Assembly: GCA_003250235.1 (NCBI GenBank)
Contig: QKGY01000059.1
Span: 1 to 5,833 of the forward strand
From: Desulfuromonadaceae bacterium
GTDB taxonomy: Bacteria > Desulfobacterota > Desulfuromonadia > Desulfuromonadales > SZUA-540
DNA: 5,833 nucleotides
Direction of reading: 5' to 3'
Of this stretch, positions 1 to 4,663 are shown in pieces; positions within the stretch are counted from its first letter, which is position 1, and every line of letters begins with the position of its first letter. Made by a program: the position numbers and the translations under genes. The notes beneath the pieces are model-generated. The model did no database searches. It was given only the letters and a program-made list of their open reading frames with translations, and was not told the DNA's origin.

Positions 1-2
1 TC

Positions 3-731
3 GATCGCACCCTGGAGCGGCAGGTCGCTCTCAAAGAGCTGCCGGCCGCCTTTGTGAAAAATCCCGAGCGCCGCGAACGATTCCGCCGCGAGGCGCTGAC
101 CCTGGCGCAGTTGACCCACCCCGGTATCGTGCAGCTTTTCGATCTTTTCGATGACGGCACCCGCATGATCCTGGTCATGGAACTGATCGACGGCGGTACC
201 CTGGAGGACTTCATTGCCGGGCACGCCCCGATGAGCGTCGCGGAGGCCGCCCGGCTGGTGGCGCAGATCTGTGATACTCTCGATCACGTGCATCACAAGG
301 GGATCGTGCATCGCGACCTCAAACCCGCCAACATCCTTATGGATGCGCAGCAGAACCTCAAGGTGACCGATTTCGGCCTGGCGCGCCTGATCCGCGAAAG
401 CGGACTCACCCTCGACGGCAGCCTTATGGGGACGCCCCATTACATGAGCCCCGAGCAGGCGGCGGGCAAGCCGACCGATTTCCGTGCCGATCTCTATTCC
501 CTGGGGGTGATTTTTTACGAACTGCTCGCCGGAGAGCCCCCCTTCACCGGGGAGCCGACGGCCGTTCTGTTGCAGCAGATTTCCGACGAGCCGGTTTCTC
601 TGCGGGAGAAAGTCCCGGGGATCGGCGACGAGGTTTCCGACCTGGTTATGGCAATGCTTCGCAAAAACCCCAGGGAGCGTCTTTGCGATTACCAGGATAT
701 TTTGAGACGCCTGCAGGCCTTGCAGGCATGA
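3..731 (+). CDS. Serine/threonine protein kinase, C-terminal part (5' end outside the window)
   Basis: Hanks-type Ser/Thr kinase that transfers the ATP gamma-phosphate to protein Ser/Thr. The frame is open from the window edge, so the true start lies upstream; the GTG at 54 is internal, because codons before it encode the VALKEL strand with the ATP-binding lysine (residue 11 of the 242 visible). Seen in order: RREA with the probable helix-C Glu (about 30), HRDLKPAN catalytic loop with Asp about 105, DFG about 123-125, the activation segment ending in SPE about 149-151, and DLYSLGVIFYELLAG (helix F). The glycine-rich loop is off the window. The protein ends right after the kinase fold, with no transmembrane segment or PASTA-like sensor domain on the C-terminal side, so it is probably cytosolic unless an N-terminal anchor exists upstream. 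An FHA gene follows 22 nt later on the same strand, suggesting a co-transcribed signalling pair. The family call is certain; the substrate is unknown. Confidence 0.95.
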   Translation, partial: DRTLERQVALKELPAAFVKNPERRERFRREALTLAQLTHPGIVQLFDLFDDGTRMILVMELIDGGTLEDFIAGHAPMSVAEAARLVAQICDTLDHVHHKGIVHRDLKPANILMDAQQNLKVTDFGLARLIRESGLTLDGSLMGTPHYMSPEQAAGKPTDFRADLYSLGVIFYELLAGEPPFTGEPTAVLLQQISDEPVSLREKVPGIGDEVSDLVMAMLRKNPRERLCDYQDILRRLQALQA

Positions 732-753
732 AACACAGGGGAGGTTGACCCAT

Positions 754-1137
754 ATGGCCAAGATTGTGGTGATGTTCAAAGGCACGTCGATCAAAGAGGT
801 CGCGATCGGCAAAGACGGAATCAAAGTCGGACGCGATCCGGATAACGAAATCCAGATCGACAACCCGGCGGTGTCCCGGCATCATGCCGAAATCTACCGG
901 CAGGACTATGCCTTTTATATCGAAGACATGAAGAGCACCAACGGCACCCTGCTCAACGGCGCCCACCTCAACTGGAAGAGGGCGCTCAAGCACAACGACA
1001 AGATCAATATCGGCAAACACACCCTGGTTTTTGTCGAAGAGACCAAGGATTTCCCCGACAAGACCCCCAAGCGGGTCGGCTCCGAGACCCTGTGCCTGAC
1101 CCCGGAGGACCTGGAGCGGATGCGACGCAACAGCTGA
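754..1137 (+). CDS. Small FHA-domain protein
   Basis: A 127-residue protein made almost entirely of one forkhead-associated domain, which binds phosphothreonine peptides. Visible hallmarks are GR at 26-27 (KVGRDPDNEIQI), SRHHAEI at 41-47 and STNGTLLNG at 61-69; these supply the phosphate-binding Arg and Ser and the conserved Asn. No signal peptide or membrane segment is seen. The ATG at 754 was chosen over the in-frame TTG at 745 because an AGGGGAGGT ribosome site (737-745) lies 8 nt upstream of it and overlaps the TTG. Residues 96-127 form a polar tail outside the FHA fold with several Thr/Ser (DKTPKRVGSETLCLTPEDL), which could be a phosphorylation target. With the upstream kinase 22 nt away, an adaptor or substrate role for that kinase is likely, but this is inference from context. 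The gene ends just before a strong terminator. Confidence 0.95.
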   Translation: MAKIVVMFKGTSIKEVAIGKDGIKVGRDPDNEIQIDNPAVSRHHAEIYRQDYAFYIEDMKSTNGTLLNGAHLNWKRALKHNDKINIGKHTLVFVEETKDFPDKTPKRVGSETLCLTPEDLERMRRNS

Positions 1138-1153
1138 GATATCATCTGACGAT

Positions 1154-1194
1154 AAACAAAAAGCCCCTTGCCATTCGGCGGGGGCTTTTTGTTT
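1154..1194. terminator. Bidirectional intrinsic terminator between convergent genes
   Basis: Perfect 14-bp inverted repeat: AAACAAAAAGCCCC at 1154-1167 and GGGGCTTTTTGTTT at 1181-1194, with a 13-nt loop. The GC core is flanked by an A-run on one side and a T-run on the other, so it works as a hairpin plus U-tract in both directions. It lies 16 nt after the FHA stop codon and 14 nt after the hydrolase stop codon on the opposite strand, the expected place for a shared terminator. Confidence 0.95.
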
Positions 1195-1208
1195 GGATGC
1201 GGGAAGTG

Positions 1209-2159
1209 TTACCGAGCCGCATGCGAAGGTGGCGGCAGCAGGGTCGCCACCCCGGGTCCCAGAGTGCGCAGAAAGGCTTCCACCGCTTCCGTGTAGGGGA
1301 GATCCTCCCCGAGAAACGCATTGATCTCTCCGTGGGAGAGATCCTTCTCAAGAACCGAGGCGGATCGTCCCAGGGCCCTGAGTTTGGCGGAAAAATCCCT
1401 GGCCGCCGCGCAGGGGTCATCGCGGCGCTGGGTGGAGCAGACGGCAAGAACGGGCGGGCCGATGGGGTTGAGGTGCTGAACCGGGGAGAGCTCTTTCCAG
1501 AAGTCCCGGTCGGTGCCGAAGGCCCTGTCATACAGGCCCAGGTGCGGGCGGGTCATGACCTTCGCCACGTCGAGGGCGGCGCTGTCGAGGAGGATCGAGC
1601 CGAGCCAGGGGGAGGCTCCTGACGCGTAGGCCCGTTGCGGATCGGCGCTCAGCAGGGCCACCAGGTGGGCGCCCGCCGAGTGGCCCATGAGAATAAAACG
1701 GCTGCTGTTGCCGCCCCAGGAGGCGGCCTGGCTTTGCGCCGTGGCCAGGGCCCGGGCGACATCTTCCGCCTGAAGCCTTGGATCGGCATCGGGGAGCATG
1801 CGGTAGTTCACCGAAATAAAGACGAAGCCCCGGGAAACCCAGCGGGCCACCTTGTTCTCCACCACCCGGCCATTGTTCTTGTCGCCGAAGCGCCAAGCGC
1901 CGCCGTGGACCATGACAATCACCGGCGCGTCATGCGCCTCGGTCGGGGCATAGACGTCGAAGCGCTGCCGCGGGTCCGGCCCGTAGGGGAGATCGCGCAC
2001 GACACGGATGCCGGCGGGAAGGTCCTTGACCGCGCCGAACAGTTCCTGCAGCTCTTCCTGATTACCCCCATCCGGAGGTGCAGCCAAGGCCGAACCCGTG
2101 GGGAAAACCAGGGCCATGAACAGCCCCCCTAACGTCAGGAATCGAATCAGGGTACGCAT
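1209..2159 (-). CDS. Secreted alpha/beta hydrolase (esterase/lipase, HGGxW type)
   Basis: A 316-residue alpha/beta hydrolase related to carboxylesterases of the BD-FAE/hormone-sensitive-lipase-like group, expected to cleave ester or amide bonds of small substrates. Residues 1-26 form a signal peptide (basic MRTLIR, hydrophobic core, likely cleavage at SALA-A), so export to the periplasm or beyond is predicted. Seen: oxyanion motif HGGAW at 85-89, nucleophile elbow GHSAG at 159-163 with Ser161, probable acid in the DD pair at 247-248, and probable His276 in DLSHGE. Cys241 and Cys250 flank the acid and could form a disulfide after export. The ATG at 2159 was chosen because AAGGAGAGG lies 6 nt upstream and a signal peptide follows; an upstream extension to 2378 would run into the exporter gene. 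It is the last gene of the minus-strand block, 46 nt after the exporter with no terminator between, and ends at the shared terminator. The substrate cannot be inferred. Confidence 0.92.
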   Translation of the reverse strand: MRTLIRFLTLGGLFMALVFPTGSALAAPPDGGNQEELQELFGAVKDLPAGIRVVRDLPYGPDPRQRFDVYAPTEAHDAPVIVMVHGGAWRFGDKNNGRVVENKVARWVSRGFVFISVNYRMLPDADPRLQAEDVARALATAQSQAASWGGNSSRFILMGHSAGAHLVALLSADPQRAYASGASPWLGSILLDSAALDVAKVMTRPHLGLYDRAFGTDRDFWKELSPVQHLNPIGPPVLAVCSTQRRDDPCAAARDFSAKLRALGRSASVLEKDLSHGEINAFLGEDLPYTEAVEAFLRTLGPGVATLLPPPSHAAR

Positions 2160-2205
2160 CGAAATCCTCTCCTTGCCTGTCTTGTGCCCTCTGCCGTGCG
2201 GCCGG

Positions 2206-2835
2206 TCAGGACGTGCGGGTGACCAGAACCTTGATCCCCAGGGCGACCATCGCCCCGCCGAAGAGACGGTCGATGACATGGCCGAACTTTCGGAACCGCC
2301 TTGAGACCGGCGGGCTCGCGAGCAGCGTCGCCACCAGGGAGAACCAGGCGAACTGCAAGAGCATGATCCATGCGCCATAGACGATCAGCAGACGCAGGGG
2401 CATGTCCGGCGACAGCACCACGGTGAACAGGGCGACGAAGTAGACGGGGGCCTTGGGGTTGAGGGCATTGCACAGAAACCCCGTGCCGATGGTTTTGGCC
2501 GCCGTGGCGCTTTGGGCCGGAACGATGCATTCGCCGTCAACCGGGCCGGGTTTGGCGCGCAGGCCGCGGACGCCGAGGTAGATGAGGTAGCTTCCCCCCA
2601 GCAGCTTGATGACCCAGAGCGCGGTGTGCGAACTGGCGATTACCGCCGCCAGCCCGAGGGCCGAATAGCTGATGTGGACCGACAGCCCCAGGGCGATCCC
2701 CAGGCTGCACAGGACGCCGGATTTCTTGCCGTGACTCAGGGTCTGCTGGGTCACCATGACGAAGTCCGGCCCGGGCGAGGCGGCGGCGAGCAGGTGGACG
2801 ACGGTGACCACCAGAAGTCCGTGAATGAATTCCAT
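2206..2835 (-). CDS. LysE/RhtB-family exporter
   Basis: A 209-residue inner-membrane protein of the LysE/RhtB superfamily, whose members export amino acids or similar small metabolites by secondary transport. Seen: the family signature near the N-terminus (SPGPDFVMV at 20-28, then GKKSGVLCSLGIALG at 36-50), a second hydrophobic segment ending in GSYLIYLGVRGLRAK (81-95), NALNPKAPVYFV at 123-134 opening another membrane segment, and hydrophobic stretches at about 135-175 and 190-205. Length and about six hydrophobic segments fit the family. The ATG at 2835 starts the usual MEFIHGLL-type N-terminus; the ribosome site is only a weak GGGATGG about 7 nt upstream, and no other in-frame start lies nearby. 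A terminator-like hairpin separates it from the reductase gene upstream, while the hydrolase gene follows 46 nt downstream. Which metabolite it exports cannot be told from the sequence. Confidence 0.93.
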   Translation of the reverse strand: MEFIHGLLVVTVVHLLAAASPGPDFVMVTQQTLSHGKKSGVLCSLGIALGLSVHISYSALGLAAVIASSHTALWVIKLLGGSYLIYLGVRGLRAKPGPVDGECIVPAQSATAAKTIGTGFLCNALNPKAPVYFVALFTVVLSPDMPLRLLIVYGAWIMLLQFAWFSLVATLLASPPVSRRFRKFGHVIDRLFGGAMVALGIKVLVTRTS

Positions 2836-2855
2836 GTCGAGACCATCCCATAACG

Positions 2856-2879
2856 AAAAAAGGGGAAAGCGATTCCCCC
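2856..2879 (-). terminator. Intrinsic terminator (or attenuator) after the aldo/keto reductase gene
   Basis: On the minus strand, 2 nt after the reductase stop codon, GGGGAA (2878-2873) pairs with TTCCCC (2867-2862) around a 5-nt loop and is followed at once by six T (2861-2856). This is the canonical hairpin plus U-tract. It lies in the 46-nt gap upstream of the exporter gene, so it should reduce read-through into exporter and hydrolase. The 6-bp stem is short, so termination may be partial. Confidence 0.75.
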
Positions 2880-2881
2880 GA

Positions 2882-3907
2882 TCAGTTGTCCTTCGGTGAC
2901 GGCACGCGGTTTTGCCCCTGGCGCTCCAGCATCCAGCCGGGGTATTCCGGGGGCAGGGCGCTGACGGCGCCCAGACGGGAGAGATCCTCGGCACTGAGGA
3001 CCACCTGCGTGGCGGCCAGATTGTCTTCGAGCTGCTGCTCGTTTTTGGCGCCGATGATCACGCTGGTGACCGCCGGCTGGTGCAGCAGCCAGCTCAGGGC
3101 GATGCGCGCCACCGACACGTTGTGGCTGGCGGCAATCTCGCGCATCACGTCGATGACGGCGAAGGCCCGCTCCTTGTTCACCGGCGGAAAATCGAAGTGG
3201 GCGCGGCGCGCTTCGGCCGGTCCTTCCCCCTCGCGATAGAACTTGCCCGAGAGCAACCCGCCGGCCAGGGGGCTCCATACCAGCAACCCCATCTGCTGGT
3301 CCTGCAGCAGCGGCACCAGTTCGCGCTCCAGATCGCGCCCGGCCAGGGTGTAATAGGCCTGAAGCGTTTCGAAACGATGCAGGTTGTGCCGGTCGGAAAT
3401 CCACAGGGCCTTCATCAGCTGCCAGGCCGCCAGGTTCGAGCAGCCGATATAGCGCACCTTGCCCGAGCGCACCAGGTCGTCCAGGGCTCTCAGGGTCTCC
3501 TCCAGGGGGGGGAGGGCGTCGAAGCCGTGAATCTGGTAGAGGTCGATGTAGTCGGTACCCAGGCGGGTGAGGCTGTCTTCGACCGCTTGCATGATGTGCC
3601 CGCGGGAGAGGCCGACCTCGTTGGGCCCTTCCCCCATACGGCCGCGCACCTTGGTGGCAAGCACGACTTCTTTGCGGCGCTTGCCCAGCGCCTTGCCGAG
3701 CATCCGTTCCGATTCCCCCTCCGAGTAGACGTTGGCGGTGTCGATGAAGTTGATGCCGGCGTCGAGCACCTGGGCGACCAGGGTGTTGACGACGTCCTGG
3801 GGCTGACGGCCGATGACTTCCCAGAAGCCCTTGCCGCCGAAGGTCATGGTGCCGAAGCAGAGTTCCGAAACGAGCAGGCCGGTTCGTCCGAGCTGTTTGT
3901 ATTTCAT
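2882..3907 (-). CDS. Aldo/keto reductase
   Basis: A 341-residue NADPH-dependent oxidoreductase of the aldo/keto reductase superfamily, (beta/alpha)8 barrel, reducing aldehydes or ketones to alcohols. It has the MKYKQLGRTGL-type start common to this family. The catalytic tetrad is visible: Asp56 in FIDTANVY, Tyr61, Lys86 in LATKV and His127 in YQIHGFD. Further family marks are GCSNLAAWQ at 155-163, WSPLAGGLLSGKF at 211-223 and the cofactor-phosphate segment IIGAKNEQQLEDNLAA at 284-299. Length is ordinary for the non-metazoan AKR groups. The ATG at 3907 has AAAGGAG about 7 nt upstream. It is the first gene of the minus-strand block, has its own promoter with inverted repeats just upstream and its own terminator just downstream. 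No signal peptide, so cytosolic. It resembles generic detoxifying reductases, and the substrate is unknown. Confidence 0.96.
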   Translation of the reverse strand: MKYKQLGRTGLLVSELCFGTMTFGGKGFWEVIGRQPQDVVNTLVAQVLDAGINFIDTANVYSEGESERMLGKALGKRRKEVVLATKVRGRMGEGPNEVGLSRGHIMQAVEDSLTRLGTDYIDLYQIHGFDALPPLEETLRALDDLVRSGKVRYIGCSNLAAWQLMKALWISDRHNLHRFETLQAYYTLAGRDLERELVPLLQDQQMGLLVWSPLAGGLLSGKFYREGEGPAEARRAHFDFPPVNKERAFAVIDVMREIAASHNVSVARIALSWLLHQPAVTSVIIGAKNEQQLEDNLAATQVVLSAEDLSRLGAVSALPPEYPGWMLERQGQNRVPSPKDN

Positions 3908-3934
3908 GGGGCGCTCCTTTTCACAGGGACACGT

Positions 3935-3954
3935 CGGGTGCGATCATACACCCG
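3935..3954. repeat. Inverted repeat IR1 in the aldo/keto reductase leader
   Basis: CGGGTG (3935-3940) and CACCCG (3949-3954) form a perfect 6-bp inverted repeat with an 8-nt spacer. It falls just downstream of the predicted transcription start of the reductase gene, so it could be either an operator half-site pair or a small hairpin in the mRNA leader. The same CACCCG/CGGGTG hexamer recurs at 3961-3966 and 3987-3992 around the promoter. Confidence 0.55.
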
Positions 3955-3960
3955 GCTTCT

Positions 3961-3992
3961 CACCCGAGTATAGCGCAAATACCTCCCGGGTG
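3961..3992. repeat. Inverted repeat IR2 flanking the -10 element
   Basis: CACCCG (3961-3966) and CGGGTG (3987-3992) are inverted copies of the hexamer seen in IR1, 20 nt apart, bracketing the TATACT box of the reductase promoter. The position would suit a repressor. The wide spacing makes it weaker evidence than IR1 or IR3 taken alone. Confidence 0.4.
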
Positions 3993-3996
3993 TGAA
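3967..3996 (-). promoter_or_regulatory. Sigma70-like promoter of the aldo/keto reductase gene
   Basis: Reading the minus strand, TTCACA (3996-3991) and TATACT (3972-3967) each match the sigma70 consensus at five of six positions and are 18 nt apart. Transcription should start near 3960, giving a leader of about 50 nt before the ATG at 3907. Inverted repeats overlap both boxes, pointing to regulation. Confidence 0.65.
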
Positions 3997-4008
3997 AACC
4001 GACCCGGG
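3985..4008. repeat. Inverted repeat IR3 overlapping the -35 element (candidate operator)
   Basis: CCCGGGT (3985-3991) and ACCCGGG (4002-4008) are a perfect 7-bp inverted repeat with a 10-nt spacer. It covers the -35 box of the reductase promoter and lies between the two divergent promoters, so one bound regulator could affect both directions. No regulator gene is present in the window. Confidence 0.55.
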
Positions 4009-4021
4009 TTCGCAGACGGGC

Positions 4022-4049
4022 TTGCAATGGCGCCGATTGCCGATAAAGT
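4022..4049 (+). promoter_or_regulatory. Candidate promoter of the ferredoxin operon
   Basis: TTGCAA (4022-4027) and TAAAGT (4044-4049), spaced by 16 nt, each match sigma70 consensus at four of six positions. Transcription would start near 4056, inside the TCCCC/GGGGA palindrome. It is weaker than the divergent promoter and should be treated as a guess. Confidence 0.35.
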
Positions 4050-4050
4050 G

Positions 4051-4075
4051 TCCCCTATAGGGGAAATTAATCCCC
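4051..4075 (+). promoter_or_regulatory. TCCCCTATAGGGGA palindrome plus overlapping alternative stem upstream of the ferredoxin gene
   Basis: Positions 4051-4064 are a perfect 14-bp palindrome. Its right arm GGGGA (4060-4064) can also pair with TCCCC at 4071-4075 across the loop AATTAA. Two mutually exclusive pairings therefore share one arm, just 8 nt before the GGAGG ribosome site. It could be a protein-binding operator at the transcription start or, if transcribed, a small leader switch. Function is not shown. Confidence 0.45.
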
Positions 4076-4092
4076 GTTCCGCGGAGGTATTT

Positions 4093-4272
4093 ATGGGAAC
4101 GCACTATATCACCGACGATTGTATTACCTGTGGCTCGTGTGTGCCGGTCTGCCCGGTGGCGGCGATCAGCGAAGGCGATCCGATCTATGTCATCGATAAA
4201 GATATCTGCATCGAGTGCGGGGCCTGCGACGAGGTTTGCCCCGTCGATGCCATCAAGTGGCAGGGAGCTTGA
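4093..4272 (+). CDS. 2[4Fe-4S] ferredoxin (clostridial type)
   Basis: A 59-residue soluble electron carrier with two [4Fe-4S] clusters. Both motifs are complete: Cys10, Cys13, Cys16 and Cys20-Pro in the first half; Cys39, Cys42, Cys45 and Cys49-Pro in the second. By family rule Cys10/13/16 with Cys49 hold one cluster and Cys39/42/45 with Cys20 the other. The length matches the minimal clostridial-type family, without the long insert of the Allochromatium type. The ATG at 4093 is preceded by GGAGG with 5-nt spacing; an in-frame ATG at 4027 would add 22 residues unlike any ferredoxin N-terminus and would absorb the promoter region. It is the first gene of a plus-strand set with the pterin dehydratase (40 nt downstream) and the selenocysteine rhodanese. 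It may donate low-potential electrons to many partners, and none is identified here. Confidence 0.97.
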   Translation: MGTHYITDDCITCGSCVPVCPVAAISEGDPIYVIDKDICIECGACDEVCPVDAIKWQGA

Positions 4273-4275
4273 TCC

Positions 4276-4292
4276 CCCGCCGTGCCGGCGGG
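4276..4292 (+). terminator. GC-rich hairpin between the ferredoxin and dehydratase genes (weak terminator or mRNA stem)
   Basis: CCCGCCG (4276-4282) and CGGCGGG (4286-4292) form a perfect 7-bp stem with a 3-nt loop right after the ferredoxin stop codon. Only ATTTCTC follows, not a proper U-tract, so strong termination is unlikely. It may make transcription of the downstream genes lower than that of ferredoxin, or protect the ferredoxin message from 3' decay. Confidence 0.45.
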
Positions 4293-4312
4293 ATTTCTCA
4301 AGGATATAACCG

Positions 4313-4663
4313 ATGGAAGAGCTGAAAACGCTAGACTGCGCGCCCTGCCGGACCGGGGCGCCGCGCGCCACCCCAGACGAGGTGGGGGAATACCGGAGGC
4401 AGATCCCCGAGTGGGAGATTGTTCGTGACGGAGGCGTCGAAAGGCTGTACCGGGTGTTCCGGTTCAAGGATTTTCGCGAGGCGCTGGATTTTGCCAACCG
4501 CGTCGGAGCGATCGCCGAAGAACAGGGGCATCATCCGGCGCTGCTGGTCGAGTGGGGTCAGGTCACCGTGACCTGGTGGACCCACAAGATCCACGGACTG
4601 CACCGGAACGATTTCGTCATGGCAGCCCGGACCGACACCCTGTACGCCAAGGAGGCCGTATGA
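4313..4663 (+). CDS. phhB: Pterin-4a-carbinolamine dehydratase
   Basis: A 116-residue member of the PCD/DCoH family, which dehydrates 4a-hydroxytetrahydrobiopterin in pterin recycling for aromatic amino-acid hydroxylases. The active-site signature is complete: Glu69, three residues, His73-His74-Pro75, Trp81, His91 and Asp100, with the typical THKIHGLHRNDFVMAA segment. An N-terminal extension holds Cys9 and Cys12 (CAPC), as in many bacterial members. The ATG at 4313 has AAGGAT about 7 nt upstream. The stop codon overlaps the next start (ATGA at 4660-4663), so translation of the rhodanese gene is coupled to it. No phenylalanine hydroxylase gene is in view; stand-alone members have been proposed to act in other pterin processes such as molybdopterin metabolism, so the true role here is open. 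Family call sure, physiology not. Confidence 0.95.
   Translation: MEELKTLDCAPCRTGAPRATPDEVGEYRRQIPEWEIVRDGGVERLYRVFRFKDFREALDFANRVGAIAEEQGHHPALLVEWGQVTVTWWTHKIHGLHRNDFVMAARTDTLYAKEAV

Noticed and set aside
54..731. Kinase gene starting at the GTG at 54
   Set aside because: The codons before it encode the conserved VALKEL strand with the ATP-binding lysine, so the gene must begin upstream of the window.
1209..2378. Longer form of the hydrolase starting at 2378
   Set aside because: It would overlap the exporter gene by about 170 nt, and the extra N-terminus looks like a frame-shifted reading of the exporter. The ATG at 2159 has a good ribosome site and a signal peptide.
2206..2994. Longer form of the exporter starting at 2994
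   Set aside because: The extension reads through the end of the reductase gene and the terminator in another frame; the family N-terminus begins at 2835.
2912..3973. A 353-residue open frame on the plus strand opposite the aldo/keto reductase
   Set aside because: It lies antisense to a gene with a complete catalytic tetrad, its translation has low-complexity G/Q/H-rich composition with no recognisable domain, and such shadows are common in GC-rich DNA.
4028..4040. Sigma54-like promoter (TGGC...TTGC) upstream of ferredoxin
   Set aside because: GG and GC are separated by 8 nt instead of the required 10, so the spacing is wrong for sigma54.
4270..4292. Ferredoxin stop TGA followed by a hairpin as a second selenocysteine site
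   Set aside because: The ferredoxin is complete at 59 residues, the stem starts only 3 nt after the TGA, its 3-nt loop is UGC without the leading G, and the extension would run through the ribosome site of phhB.
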